From assembly GCA_039881145.1 (NCBI GenBank), contig JAYKKI010000090.1, positions 4,499,501 through 4,563,500 of the forward strand: DNA of 64,000 bases. The letters are read 5' to 3'. This DNA is from Druceiella hillmani. Lineage: Eukaryota > Arthropoda > Insecta > Lepidoptera > Hepialidae. The position numbers and the translations under genes were made by a program. Numbering within the stretch: the stretch's first letter is position 1; every line of letters starts with the position of its first letter. The notes beneath the pieces are model-generated. The model made no database searches. It worked only from the letters and a program-made list of their open reading frames with translations, and was not told where the DNA came from. Shown here piece by piece: positions 10,906 to 23,394 of the stretch.

Positions 10906-11939
10906 TAAATCAAAATAATTTTAATCTTAATTACTATGTACGCATGCTACACTTCTTTTTAAATTTTTTTTCCAACGGTAAAAGACAATTCATTTTGAGA
11001 GTTGACAATAATAATACGATATTAATTTACGCATATTTCTGATTTCGTACAAAAATAAAACTTTAAATATTTATAAACTAGGCAATTGATTTATGATTAA
11101 TTGCGCAAGTGCTTAAAGTGGCGCTATTAGGTTATGATACATAATGTATTCATTTATTTATTTCCAGATTAATAAAAACATATAAGAGCAAAAATGTTAT
11201 GTAAATTAAATATTTTCATTAGGAAGTTATTTTTTTCTGCAGACATTTTTATATAGAATATTGAACTTGGAATAAAATAAACTATTCATGTATCAATAAT
11301 TTCTTGTTTCGACGACTACTATAAATGTAAACACACGATGGGAGGTGGTGAAATTCGAACGAAATCGTCGAACACTTCTATTTTATAACGATCCTAAAGA
11401 TATCATGAAGTGTTTTTAGAATTTTTCCGCGAATTTCTCCCTAGTATTAGTAAAGAAAAAAACGAAATGTTTTAAACACCTTTCTTTATATCTTATAAAT
11501 ATATTTAAATTCACTTTATATTATTACTGTGATACTAGCGTGACCCGTGCAAAGTCTTCGCATTATTTATTCTATTATGAAGCTCAGATGACAGATCAAA
11601 CAAACATTTTACTAAAATTGACATATAGAGGCGCAAGTATCAAAAGCATTGAGCTAAAGCGCCACTTTATTTATACGTGAGTGGATTTGAAATTAAACAA
11701 AAATTTTACCGACCGTCAATCATATTGACGTTGAGCCGTTAGATGGCAGCATTGCTGTTTTGTGTATATAATTTTAATAATTAATTAATTTGCAAAAACA
11801 ATAGCAATAATAATTTTTTTAGTTGTGGACGCCGGTAGAGCAAGCGATTATCTATAAAATGATATATAAGTTATGTGGATTAGTTGTGAGGTTTTTTCTA
11901 AAAAGGAAGTGTAACATCTTAACCTTAGCGTATTAATAT
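10906..11939. other. AT-rich sequence with one LINE-tail-like motif
   Basis: Near 11,533-11,562 the sequence ACTAGCGTGACCCGTGCAAA, followed by TCTTCGCA, resembles a motif often seen at the ends of old retroelement copies in insect introns. Otherwise nothing was recognised. Confidence 0.35.
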
Positions 11940-11941
11940 AT

Positions 11942-11983
11942 ATGATGATGATGATGATGATGATGATATGATGATGATGATGA
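11942..11983. repeat. GAT/ATG trinucleotide microsatellite
   Basis: About thirteen ATG/GAT triplets with one phase slip (GATATGATG) in the middle. Confidence 0.95.
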
Positions 11984-11989
11984 TATATT

Positions 11990-12500
11990 TGCTTGAAAAA
12001 AGCAGACTATTTTTTCGGCCACAGGTGATTAAAATTCTTCATGATAGCTTTAAAATAAGAATGATTTCGCAAAAGATGTGTGCAAAAAATTCAGATTTTA
12101 CTTTTACTTTCAGAAATCATACAACCTCTACATGCCAATACGGATTGCCTACCTGGTTCCTATTCAATCAAAGACATTCTTTATTTTTCGTAGGACATGT
12201 ATTTATAGGTATTGTAATTGCTGGAACGAACGAATTTTCGAGCTAAGAATCTTGTCCATTTATTCATTCCACCGAACGCTACTAAGTAAGTACCGTCCGT
12301 ACAAGTCCGTAATCAGTCGGATCATCCCCTTAAATTATATAAATTTTAAAAACGTATATAGGTATGCACACATATACGTACTCACATTTATACAACAATC
12401 AGACTTGGTTATCGTACGTAAATTGTACGTACATTTGGACATCACATAGACGTGTCTTGTGCTTATCCACTAGCACTTCAATTGTAAACACGCTTTTTTA
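11990..12500 (-). repeat. Dispersed repeat family R, copy 1 (inverted)
   Basis: The reverse complement of this segment aligns with 13,290-13,590 and 19,840-20,345. Shared blocks include AGTGCTAGTG, CACGTCTATGTG, ATGTACGTACAATT, ACGTATATGTGTGC and TATACGTTTTTAAA. Other shared blocks are AATAAAGAATGTCTTTGATT, GGAACCA, and the GAAAAAATAGTCTGCTTTTT end. Open plus-strand frames at 11,968-12,449 lie inside this repeat and are not conserved, so I did not call them. Confidence 0.75.
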
Positions 12501-12539
12501 CTTATTTTCTTTATAACTTATTTTCTACCCTGGATGCTT

Positions 12540-12640
12540 CTACTTTATTTAAATTCGTTATCACAAATGCCGAATGCCTATGATCATTGTGGGCACATTC
12601 ATCTTTTCATTTATGCAAAACTATAATTACAATAATAATC
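12540..12640 (+). repeat. Family R, short direct fragment
   Basis: The block GAATGCCTATGATCATTGTG followed by .GCACATTCATCTT matches 13,106-13,140 and 19,629-19,665. It sits directly after the inverted copy, so R material is present here in both orientations side by side. Confidence 0.65.
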
Positions 12641-12726
12641 CAAATTTTAGTTATTAATTTGTATTATATATTAATTATATTTGTATTTTAATAATTACAA
12701 ATATAATTACAATAATAATTACTTTA

Positions 12727-12752
12727 TTAGATTTCTACAAAATTAACGCCAA
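12727..12752 (+). repeat. Isolated end fragment of the fold-back family
   Basis: GATTTCTACAAAATTAACGC followed by CAAA matches the asymmetric tail of the fold-back elements at 30,475-30,500 and 39,741-39,766. No arm sequence is present here. Confidence 0.5.
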
Positions 12753-12869
12753 AAATAAAAATAATAAAATTTACCTATTTACGGACTTGAGGTTATATTT
12801 AATGATACTTTCTCTTGAGAAACGAAATAAAATTATAAAAATAGTTAATACGACAAATAGTTCAAAAAA

Positions 12870-13830
12870 CTATCAGAAAGGTTGCTTGAAATATAAGGTT
12901 CGTTATATGTCCGAATTAAATTTTCTCTGCCTCTTAAATTTTCTCCTTTCCATCAAATCCCGGAAAAGTGAAAAATTATCTTCCATTTTAAAAAACGCAA
13001 ACGTCGCTGCGCATTTTACGCTGACGTTGTTTGAAATAAGCTCTTATTATTTTTTTTTCCTTACTGAGAATAAATTTACATTTTAAATTTTTCGGAAAAA
13101 CCGAGAATGCCTATGATCATTGTGGACACTTTCATCTTGGAGTTATACGCAAGACTATAGCCTTATTACAAAGATAACCCATTTCATCACTTTTAAAGCC
13201 AAATGTTACGCTTAATAGTACTTACATGCAAAATTATTAAAATATTACGTTAGCATCCAGGAGCGGATTAATGAAAATAAATGAAAAAGGGTGTTTTTAA
13301 TGGAAATGCTAGTGCATAAGACACATCTATGTGGACAAGACACATCTATGTGTTGTCTAAATGTACATACAATTACGAGCGACCACCAAGTCTGATAGTT
13401 TTATAAATAAACGTACGTATATATGTGCGTACCAATATACGTTTTCAAATGCTTGTAAAATTTGAAGGGTGAAGACAAAAAATTAATTTTTCGCGTACCA
13501 GCATTGCTGAATCATTCTTAATTTTAAGCCGTCGTAAGTAGTTTGAAACAGCTGCGGCCAAAGAATTAGTCTGCTTTTTATTGAACCGGGATATGTCACA
13601 GTAATAATATAAAGCGAATTTAAATATATTCATAAGATATAAAAAAAAATTTTAAAACCTTTTAGTTTTTTTTTCAATACTGGCGAAAAATTCTAAAAAT
13701 ATATATTTTTTACAAGACTTATGTAGTCATAGTAGCTAGTGTTAAATTATGTTAATATTACTTTTTGTTCTTTTCTCTATTTAGCTTTTCTCCATATCTA
13801 CTTTTGGAATATGTAAGCTTATATTGTAAA
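12870..13830 (+). repeat. Dispersed repeat family R, copy 2
   Basis: Aligns in order with 19,410-20,437 plus 21,759-21,880. Shared blocks, left to right, are TCTTAAATT.T.TCCTTTCC, AAAGTGAAAAAT, AAAACGC.AACG, GAATGCC.ATGAT.ATTGTG, ATTACGTTAG, AGGAGCGG, the ACGTA/TACGTTTT zone and TTAATTTTTCGCG. The last is CTTATGTAGTCATA followed by TTTTCTCTATTTAGCTTT. A 21-bp tandem doublet (AAGACACATCTATGTG) lies at 13,316-13,356. No protein is conserved between copies. Class unknown, possibly a non-autonomous DNA element or an old segmental duplicate. Confidence 0.75.
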
Positions 13831-14031
13831 TAGGGTAGTTTGAGAATTTTATCGACTTATTATCAAGGTATTGTTTTGCAAAACTTTTCACATAAAGAAT
13901 TATAAATGTATTAATCCGAAAATCGCACCTTCAAAATTAAACTGATATAACTCAAAAAGATTCAAAACTGAGTTAATGGAATTGAAACGCCCAAGGAAAC
14001 TTTTGCCGTTCTCTGTGAGTATAGCAGTAAA
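13831..14031. other. AT-rich spacer
   Basis: Nothing recognised. Confidence 0.4.
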
Positions 14032-14033
14032 CA

Positions 14034-14068
<35 letters not shown>

Positions 14069-14069
14069 G
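14032..14069. repeat. TA microsatellite
   Basis: About 38 bases of TA repeat with one TACA interruption, abutting a GC-rich segment on its right. Confidence 0.95.
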
Positions 14070-14172
14070 ACCGTTTGAGGCGCTTTGCACTTGTTTATCG
14101 CGCTCGTGCACGTACTTACTATACTGCCACGAGCGCGATGGCGCTCGCGAAATCAGTTCCTGTTTAGGTTGC
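14070..14172. other. GC-rich segment with 10-bp inverted repeat
   Basis: A locally GC-rich, CpG-containing stretch. CGCGCTCGTG (14,099-14,108) is perfectly inverted as CACGAGCGCG (14,128-14,137), and GCGATGGCGCTCGC follows. It could be the subterminal region of a transposon or an old promoter. It lies about 100 bases upstream of an acidic reading-frame relic. Confidence 0.45.
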
Positions 14173-14275
14173 TCGCACGCATCGCTATTTTTTTTATCTT
14201 TCTTCGTGTTACATAAATATATAATATTATCAATAATTACAATATAAAAAGGCAATAAGAATTTTTAACCCATAA

Positions 14276-14450
14276 TGTCGGAACACGAAATGATCGTTTT
14301 TCAAGTTGTGAAGAAAGTGGTAGTGGGAGTGACATTGAGGTGCGCTCACAATTTGGGGTAATGCAAATTTTGAGTGATAGTGATAATAAGTGATGATAAC
14401 AATTATTTTGCTGATACGGAGGATGTACCGGACTACCTGAAAGTCTAAAT
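14276..14450 (+). pseudogene. Acidic Ser/Asp-rich reading-frame relic, possibly piggyBac-like N-terminus
   Basis: From the ATG at 14,276 the plus strand reads MSEHEMIVF. After a one-base shift it reads SSCEESGSGSDIEVRSQFGV and ILSDSDNK, and after another shift SDDNNYFADTEDVPDYL. All three pieces are strongly acidic and Ser/Asp-rich. An acidic, low-complexity N-terminus is typical of piggyBac-type transposases. No downstream DDD transposase domain or TTAA-flanked terminal repeats were found, so the assignment is a guess. It could also be a host gene fragment. Confidence 0.25.
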
Positions 14451-16619
14451 AGTGGAGAGTAAGCTACAAATTATCATATCCATCTGGAATTAGTAGTGAA
14501 TTGATGGCGATATAACTAATAACTCCACTATAAAACTGTTTCTTACGGTCAACAAAGTTGTATTAAATTGACAAGTTACACTTTTTTATTCTGCACAAAA
14601 AAATCCTCAGAATACTACCCATCCGTGGGTAATTAACAAAATAAAAAAAGTCGAATAAAGGGATCATTCTATAGAAGATATATATCTTGTCTGCGAAGAC
14701 CAATTTAAAACAGCTGTCTTTTTGATGTAACATCTATAGTATGCTTATTGATGCAGCATATGCAAAAAAAATAAAAATTAACTATTTTACTTCTATGCTT
14801 TTTGAGACGCCTTGCCCTCGCCTAGAGCAAGTATTAAACATCAATAGGGTTTGGGTCCCGGACGACTCGTGACTCAGACTCGGAACTTTATTAAAGTTTA
14901 ATTGTCTCGAGATTTATATGTGAGTGTTATGATTGTGAAGCCCTTGTGAATACGATATCCGTCCCATGCGTAATAAGTTTAAACAATTACTGAAGATTTT
15001 GTTTACTTTAGTCAGGTGTGTATATTGGATGAGATTTATTATTTTAAAATAAACCGATATGATAGTGATATTCATAAAAATCAGGCTACTGCTACAACTT
15101 CCTTATACAAATATATTGATTTTTGAGATGAATAAAAATCGGCGGTCATTTGTCCGTGAGAAACAGTGATCTCCATTAAAACACGGACATAAAAATGGTG
15201 CACAAAGTTATTAAGATGGTAGCAGAGTCATGAACAGGCATTCCATAATTATGTTAACGTTAAGGCCATACGCGAAATTACTGGACTGGTAAGAAGACTC
15301 TATCCTTTGAGTAAGTATAGTGTGCTAAGTGGAAAAGCATTATGCTTGCAAGTGCTATATGTTGAGTTAGTGTAATAGTAGCGTATATAAGTCTAGTGTT
15401 AGTAAATCTAAGTAATTAGGAAGTGTATTTCTTGTAAGAATGAAGTAAGAAATGCCATAACTGCTTATTAGTCAACCTCGACCAGAATATTATTTTCAAG
15501 GCCAATTGAATTATTAAAAATGAGATGTTGAATTAAAAATATTTCTTACTTATTAAACAAATTAAAAGAAATCACTTATTAAAGAAATTGATATTGCTCT
15601 AAATTAAATATATAGGCATATAATTGCCTTATAACCTTGCTAATTTCCTTAGCGAAATATGTAAAATACCATAAAGTGCTTCACAGATGAAGAAATCATG
15701 TAGGTGGGGAGTCAGCGGTCCGAATTGCTTTTGTCGGACAAAATTTATGACCAAGTTTCCATCAACTCACTGCGTAGTTAAGAGGCACCTGCCACTGACT
15801 AAGTCTTCTACCTCTCACCCCGTGTTGATCATATATTGTTTCATTCCTCAGGTAACGGCTTTAACTCCTAACGTTCGGACCGGCGAGTGTCGGTCGGAAT
15901 CGCTTCGATTTTGCTATTGAATCGATTTTTAGGGCCTGCGACTTAAAGTATTAAATGCCATTTTCTCTGGTTATTTTCGTTTCTATGTGTTACATATAAT
16001 AAGCTCAAAAGTACTGTCTCATTATCTTTTTAACTGACTTCAAAAAAGGAAGTGGTTCTCATTTGAGTATATTTTCTTTTAAACATATTATCTCATTTAT
16101 CCGGCATTTCTCAGTCAATTTGAATGTTTCTTTTTTTATTTGAAATACACACTTCTAGTATAGTTCCATCATAATTTGGACAGAATATTAAATATTAATA
16201 ATAGAAATTGAACATACATCACAAAATTTTTAAAAATTTAAGAGCACAAGCGTCATGGCGGAATTTTGAACAACATAAGTCCAACCACTGTAGATAATAC
16301 TTTTTTATTTGCATAACAATTATAATATGACTATTAATATTAAAGATATATGATTTCTCAGTATTAAACAGATCAGGTGCTCTGATAAAATTTCGATGAT
16401 ATATGTTTAAAGATAATCTGATAAAATTCAACAACGAGCAATATAAATTAGCTCTTGAAGAATTTTAGGACACAATGGTGGAGCCGGAAGGTGGTGACAA
16501 GAACTCATCAGTAATAAAGAATAAGATCATTTAATTTGGATTCTTTGGAAGTAGGGTGAAATTAACAAATTAAATAGACATGTAAGTATCTACAGTTACA
16601 TATAACACAATTTCAATCT
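14451..16619. other. Sequence without a recognised feature
   Basis: Mostly AT-rich. A less AT-rich patch at 15,690-15,920 holds a 77-codon plus-strand frame rich in Cys, Ser and Thr (MKKSCRWGVSGPNCFC...). It has no recognised motif, and I treat it as unassigned. Confidence 0.35.
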
Positions 16620-17560
16620 TTGATTCATAAATCCAGATGTCGGAGGAGTACTGTTTGCCTAAACCGTGATACTTGAAAATCTGTTGTTTAAAGATAGTAT
16701 TTTGGGTCTTAAGCACAAACTCTGTCATTGAACTCCGGGCTCTAATTCTTCAGTCTTGATTGTAAATAACACTGCCTGCTTCAACTGTGAGGCTTATGTT
16801 ATAAGATTGGAAGATTTATTGTTTTTATTATAGTATTGTGGATCGTAAGCTCTGTTGTTGAACTCCCAGTTTCAACTCCTCAGTCACTGATGCTGCAAGA
16901 GTTACTGTCTGCCTAAACAGTGAGATTAGAGAAACTGCTGTTTTTAAATTGGTATTTATTGTCCTAAGCAGAGATTTTGCTATTAAATTTCGGGTTCCAA
17001 CTCCTAACTCTTGACAATATAGGATTAATACTTAATTAAATAGTGAGACTTGAGGATTTTCGTTTTTGAATTAGTATTTTGAATCTTAAGCAGAGCCTCT
17101 GTTCCTAATAGCTGGATTTGAATTTCTTACTTTTGACTCTGCGGAGGTATTGCCTGCTTAAATCGTGAGACTTGAGGATATGCCGTTTTGAAATTAATAT
17201 TGCGTGTCTTAAGCAGAGACTTTAGTGTTGAACTCCGGGTTCCAGTTTTTCAGTCCTGTGGCTTCAGAGATAATACCTGCCTAAACTGTCAAAATTCAAA
17301 ACCTACATTTTTAAATTAGTATCGTGGTCTCAAACAAAAACTCCTTCACCGAACTCCGGGTTGCGACTTCTCAGTCATAAAGCTGTGGAGATACTGGTTA
17401 TAAAATCATAAGACTTGAAGATCATATGTTAAAATTATTTTCATGGCTTTCAAGTAAATGCTCTGATTTTAATAATCTTTTATTTTTAAATAAGCATTGT
17501 GGCTTAGAAACATAAATACTGCACTGAACCTTGGATCCTATTTTCTCCGCTTGGTGCTGC
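16620..17560 (+). repeat. Minisatellite, unit about 124 bp, about seven units (in block A)
   Basis: The marker AACTCCGGG or a variant recurs near 16,731, 16,861, 16,985, 17,107, 17,231 and 17,352, and in degraded form near 17,526, so spacing is mostly 121-130 bases. Each unit contains TGCCTAAAC.GTGAGACTTGA, TTTTTAAATTAGTATTGTG-like, TCTTAAGCA.A.ACTCTGT and CTCAGTCTTGA-like blocks. Units differ from each other by roughly 15-25 percent, so the array is old. A single unit of the same sequence lies at about 23,410-23,535. Confidence 0.85.
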
Positions 17561-17723
17561 AGTAGTACGACCTATTTTTTGTACTTTAACTCATATCTGT
17601 GATATTAATCAAACAATTTGTATGATTTTTTTTATTTGAATGGAAATAGGTTATAAATAGAAAAGTAGATAATACTTTATAGGAAGGACTATGTGCAGCA
17701 CAGGTAATGTATATAATAGGTTA

Positions 17724-17794
<71 letters not shown>

Positions 17795-18520
17795 TAAGTT
17801 AGTATGATATATAGGCCTAAAAATAATCTGGTAATAAAACCTCCAAAATTTTTACACGACTAAAGGCGGAATAAATCTGCCCTTTAGCTAAATAAGAATA
17901 CAATGATGAAATCGTGAGGCGATAGGAATTTTTCAGTAATGAGGAGTAAACCAATCGAGTATGGGCTCGTTTCTCTTATGTTGAAGTTAGAAATATAATA
18001 ACAAATTTAATAGATAGGTAAGTGTGTACGTGTACGTACAAAGGAGTTAAATAGTTGGTGGGTAGATAAGTAAGTACAAGTATAAATAAATGCACGATTT
18101 GACTAAATATTATTACATTGTTACTTATATAAGTAAGTTTACACATGTGTATAAAAATATGTACATCGACTAGAATTTCAGTAGGCGGATATTTGTGTAG
18201 AAAGTCATATATAGTCGGTGCCAAGGGGAAAGTAGTGTAGTGTAGCACTCATCTGTATGTGGAGATTTGTATGAATTTGAAAGAAGACAGGACTATCAAC
18301 TGGTCACAAGTACGAAAATCTCTAGCGATATCAATGTTTTGCAAATATCAAATTTCGTGGTGATTTTCTAAGTGCTTTATAATCATTGTTTTATTAAATA
18401 ATAAGAATTAATATTACCAGTCAATCCCAATATTTTTTTATTTTCCATTTACGCAAAGTTTCAATACAGTTATTGTCAGATTCAATGTAAGCAATGTGTC
18501 ACAAAATTAAGTCATTGACC
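17390..18520 (+). repeat. Duplicated block A
   Basis: Downstream of the minisatellite this block aligns with 23,520-24,790. Shared landmarks are CGACTAA.GGCGGAATAAAT, ACAATGATGAAA, TCGAGTATGG.CTC, GATAAGTAAGTACA.G, GTGTAG or GTAGTGTAGC, and CGAAAATCTCTAG. The last are ACGCAAAGTTTC and GTGTC.CAA.ATTA. The paired copies are non-coding in both places. The TA tract at 17,725-17,797 is present only in this copy. Confidence 0.75.
17725..17797. repeat. TA microsatellite
   Basis: About 73 bases of nearly pure TA repeat inside block A, absent from the paired block B. Confidence 0.97.
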
Positions 18521-19409
18521 CATTTATGCTTCAACGCAAGTTATGCATATATTTTTTTATAAACTACATTTAAATTATATTATAAAAATATATCCTTCTT
18601 AAATCTGTTTTATCAAGTCTTGTACATAAATTAGAGACACCTAATAGCCACTATGTGTTTCATGTTATAAATCCTCGTATTGCAAATTTTACTCGTAAGT
18701 GAAAGATTTACTGTTTTCTTTAATATTTAATATATTAACAGTAACCAGGTTTGTTAGCCATATCCTTGCATCATTCTTTTGTGATAATAATTTAAAATGA
18801 AGCCCTGTGAGAGATAGACATACTAGTGGGTAATGAATTATCGTAAGATATAAGTTTACTTACCTCAAAATGATAAAAACTAAAACCTCATAACATTTTT
18901 CACGTATCCATTTGGCCTTGCATTGGTCACTGCTATTTTCCTCAAAAACCATTTCACGGAAAATTTTTAAATTTAGCAAGATAAAAATAAAGTATCCCGA
19001 CGCGCATATATTTAAATAAGATGTATATGATATTAGTAATTCAAAGGTGTTGATGTAAAAATTTTCTAAATAGCAATGAAATAATAGTTTTTTTAATAAA
19101 CGTATATCTGAAAACATATATGAGTATCGTGTCTGACATCAGAAAAATTACAAGGTTTCCATACTAATTTTTTCAGAATTTTATTTAAGAAAGTTCTAAA
19201 GAAACGGTTTATAACATCCACAAGAATTATGTTTTCTTCCTCAATCTTCGAAATTACTCCAGTCAAAATTATGAATGAATTTGCAGAATTTTTCCGGAAA
19301 ATTACTTTTGGAAAATTTACCTAGCTCTTTAAAAATTAATAATTTTTTTACTCATTTCCGGATGTTTCCTTTTGTTTACGTTATAACATTATTTCTTCTC
19401 TCAAGTGTA
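18521..19409. other. AT-rich spacer between block A and family R copy 3
   Basis: No coding or repeat match was found. A minus-strand open frame near 18,860-19,117 is of chance length. Confidence 0.4.
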
Positions 19410-20437
19410 AGCAAGGTTAAATATTACTTGAAATCAGTAAAGAGATAAAAGAACGTCTTAAGTTTCTGCATCTTAAATTCTTTCCTTTCCTCTAAATCAC
19501 TGAAAAGTGAAAAATTTGTCTTACATTTTAAAAACGCGAACGCATTTTATGCGGTATTTGAATTAGGGTCTCATTAATTTTCTTTCCTCATTGAGGATAC
19601 ATTTATATTATACACTCTGAAGAGCCCAGAATGCCGATGATTATTGTGTGCACATTCATCTTAGAGTAATATTATAAGCGATAATAAAAACTTACTATAA
19701 CGATAAACCATTTTATTAAATGAACCTTTCAACACAAAATATTATACGTAATTTATACTTTCATAAAATTGATGAAAGTATTACGTTAGAGGAGCGGGTT
19801 AAAGAAAATAGTTAAAAAGGATATTTTCAATAGAAATGCTAATGAATAAGCGTAATATATATATGAATGTCATCTAAATGTACGTAAATTACGTACGATC
19901 ATTAAGCCTGAATAAGCGTACGTACGTACATGTACACATACGCATATACGTTTTTAAGGGCTTATAAAATTTGAAGACACCATCCGATTGGCAATAGACT
20001 TTTTCTACTTGACAGCAAACTTTCCTTACCTAATAGCGTGCAGTCGGATAAACAAGACGAAAAGATTCCGAGCTCGAAAATACGTTTTTTTACATCCAAT
20101 ATTATAACCTAAAATGTAGTTCTATATAAATAAAGAACGTCTTTTATTGAACTGGAACCATGCGGGCAATTCATATTAGTCGATAGAGATTATTTATTGT
20201 TTAGGTACCTTTATAATTGAAAATCATTTCCAAAGTTAAAAGCAAAAAAACTTAATTTTTCGCGGGCTTGTATTGCTGAATAATTTTCATTTCATGAGGA
20301 ATTTGAACCGGCTTTGGTCGAGAAAAATATTCTGCTTTTTTTGTAAAGTACCCAATTTATTTAAAATTTAGACGTGGAGAAAGGTTTTCAATTTTATTTC
20401 AATATTAGAGAAAAATTCTTAAAATAATATGTAATAT
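19410..20437 (+). repeat. Dispersed repeat family R, copy 3, left part
   Basis: Aligns in order with 12,870-13,690 and, inverted, with 11,990-12,500. It contains a longer ACGTACGTACGTACATGTAC zone near 19,915-19,935. The alignment with copy 2 breaks at about 20,437, exactly at an ATATGTAATAT motif, and resumes at about 21,759. Confidence 0.75.
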
Positions 20438-20730
20438 CTTTAAAATCATTGTAAAATAATCGACTTCTGTCCAATTTCAACAGCTCCAATCGTGCCGTTC
20501 TCGAAGGCGCCGCAGCAAGCAGTCGTTGGTGGATGAAACGTTTATTTTAATTTTGGTCTAAATATTCTATCTAAAAATGTTGTTTTAGGAACAATACTTT
20601 CCTATTTCAATATCTCCTTTGCATTTTATCTTCACCCTTAGACATTCTTCTTTGTCTATAATTAAATGAATGATTCCTTTCTACCAATAGTACGTATAAA
20701 TAGTTTTATACGCCTAAATGTTTCTTAACT

Positions 20731-20873
<143 letters not shown>

Positions 20874-21202
20874 ATGTGTGTCAATTCTATTTGATATTTT
20901 ATAAACAGTTTTAAAATAATATCGCTTTAATAAAACACGGAAATGTTAGGAAAGGTTAAAAAAAATTTTGCTTCTCTAATTTTTTCCCTTTCATTATGCT
21001 ACTATTTCTTAATCATTCCTTGATATTTAGTCGCTTATCAAAATGAAACTCAGTACATTCTTAGTCTGGAATTTGAAATAATTGTAACATTTTTTTCAAT
21101 GATTTAATATATTTTTTGTCATAAGTTTCATGACTCAAAAGGATGCAAGGTAAGCTGGTCTGAGTGAACCGAAGTTAAGTAACCTTACCCTTATAAGCGA
21201 AA

Positions 21203-21290
21203 CTAATAGATATAAATACTCACTACGTATCTATCGCTAATAAATATAAATACTCACTACGTATACTATCACTATAAATCACTACGTATC
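21203..21290 (+). repeat. Short tandem repeat, unit about 40 bp
   Basis: ATAAATACTCACTACGTAT occurs near 21,213 and 21,248, followed by a shortened ATAAATCACTACGTATCT near 21,273. Confidence 0.75.
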
Positions 21291-21758
21291 TGAACGTCAG
21301 TTTTCAATTCAAAATCGTTTCTATGGAAAACTCTTCAATATTGAAGCTTGAAATTTGGGAAAATAGTAAGACACGTAAGACATTAAACTTTGACGTCAAT
21401 AGTTAATCTGACCTATTAGACATGAAGAGTGGATTGATTCATAAAAATTGTGACTTCTAAATGAATTTTTTCGATTGCAGTCCTATAGGAGTTCAATATT
21501 ATCCTTATTAATCGCTTAAAATTTTATATTAAAAACATGAAATCTGTGTACATATTTAATATTTAATATATAAATTATTGTAGAAATAATTCAGCGCGTG
21601 TCGTAATGAACCTAACTGCGACTCGCAGAGCTGTCATCGATTTGCTTTTGACAAGACGATTTCCTCTTGAAGCTCACACGATAATCGAGCATGGTGATAC
21701 GATCAGAGCGCTGTTTGAAATATTTTAATTGTTTTTCCAATATTTGTATATGTAATAT

Positions 21759-21880
21759 TTTCTTTTTCTGGAAGGCTTATGTAGTCATAACACGTTAGCT
21801 TGGATGACGTTAATAGGACTTTTTGTTATTTTCTCTATTTAGCTTTACTCTATGTCTACTTCGTAAATATGTAATCTATA
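21759..21880 (+). repeat. Dispersed repeat family R, copy 3, right part
   Basis: GGCTTATGTAGTCATAACA through TTTTCTCTATTTAGCTTTAC and the .ATGTCTACTT block match 13,718-13,830, continuing copy 3 after the insertion. Confidence 0.75.
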
Positions 21881-23389
21881 CACATGTATTACTAAACTGA
21901 TAAATGTTATTTATTAATTTATTTGAAGGCCTCATCTTGCTTAGAATGAAAATGATGACAGTGAACAAATTACAGAGAAAACAATATTATTTAGAAATTA
22001 TATTAGCATTTGCTATAATATTCCCGGAAGTTTAAATTGTAGGGAGTGAAATACAAATTACCATACGATCAGTCGTTAGTAAAAAAATTATAAGTTACAT
22101 CTAGTAACTCCCTTGCAACATTGTTACTTGTAGCCAATAAGTCTTATAACCAAAGAGTTGCACTCTTTTATGCAGTATAAAACAATCCCCAAGTGTTGCC
22201 TACAGGGGGAGTATGAAGAATGCACAAAAGGGTCTAAGAAAGTGATAATTCTATGTGAGATATTTACCTTGTCTTTGATGATGAGTTATAGGCCACTAAC
22301 GGCATGTCTTTAATAAAACGTCATCCTTGCAGCATTTTCAAAAATTATAAATTAAATATTTTATTATTATGCATTATAACAGCCCTTTCCCCTCTCTTAA
22401 AGTATACATTAAATATCAGGCAAAGTAGTAAAACGTTTAATATTCACTGAAACTAACTTCTCCACTATCCTTTATTAGAATGGTAACGAAGCGCAGCGCC
22501 CGCAGTCGCCGGAGCGATATCTCTGCAGAGTTACAATTGATGAATCTCTTGGGACGCCCGAAGACCACAAAGTTATTATACTTGGGAATGATAACCTTAG
22601 TTATTACGTAAATTAGCATAGAAACCGGCTTTTGTTAATTTACAATATCCGACTTATTTTAAATTAATTTTGGACATATTTTGATACTAGATTTCGTATT
22701 ATATATTGAACGATAATGGTAAGTTGCAGAAACGTTCGTTTGTTAGAATAAATAAGTTAAATGCCTTTGAGACATAAACTAATTATTTTCTATGTTTGAT
22801 ATATTTCGTAATTGCAAAATAACATCGCATCAAAACATTAAAATTTGCACGAATTACAAGAAACAAAATTAATTAAAAGGCCAATTTGGTTCAATTCAAA
22901 GTGAAATATTTTTCTCAAATACATATTTTTAACGAACGTATAGAAAGTGTTTCGGAAAAATTTGGAAAAAAGTTTGAACTTATACCACGTTCATTTCTAT
23001 CAAACTACTGTTAGCTAGTAAACTTTAAAATTTAACATAAACTAATCAGAAATTGGTTTCTAATAATTCCTATTTTGAAGCGATAAAAACTTGTAACGTG
23101 TTACTAATTTTTAGATTCGCGAAATTTCTTTAGAATTCACCGAATAGGATATCTAGGGTCTGATAGATAGTTATTATTATGCAGTTACTAAATTGTCAAT
23201 AAACTGTGTTGTTTAATGTAAAGTATACAACTACAAAAAGGTACCCCCACCTTGTGAAAAATTATAAAATTATGCATTTGTGAACATTGCCCATTAAAGA
23301 TATAGATGTTACTGTCAACCAATTAAATAGAAGTAAAGTTTACTTATAATATTGGTGATCTCTATAGATTAAACGGATAAAGTTTTAAA
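21881..23389. other. Mostly AT-rich; one less AT-rich open frame
   Basis: At 22,441-22,611 a locally GC-rich patch is open on both strands. The plus strand has a 43-codon frame from ATG at 22,480 (MVTKRSARSRRSDISAEL...). The minus strand has a 60-codon frame. Neither was recognised, and strand and reality are undecided. The rest shows nothing. Confidence 0.3.
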
Positions 23390-23394
23390 CTCCA

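Noticed and set aside
11968..12449. Two overlapping plus-strand frames of 92 and 123 codons
   Set aside because: They lie in the inverted copy of repeat family R, and neither frame is kept in the other copies.
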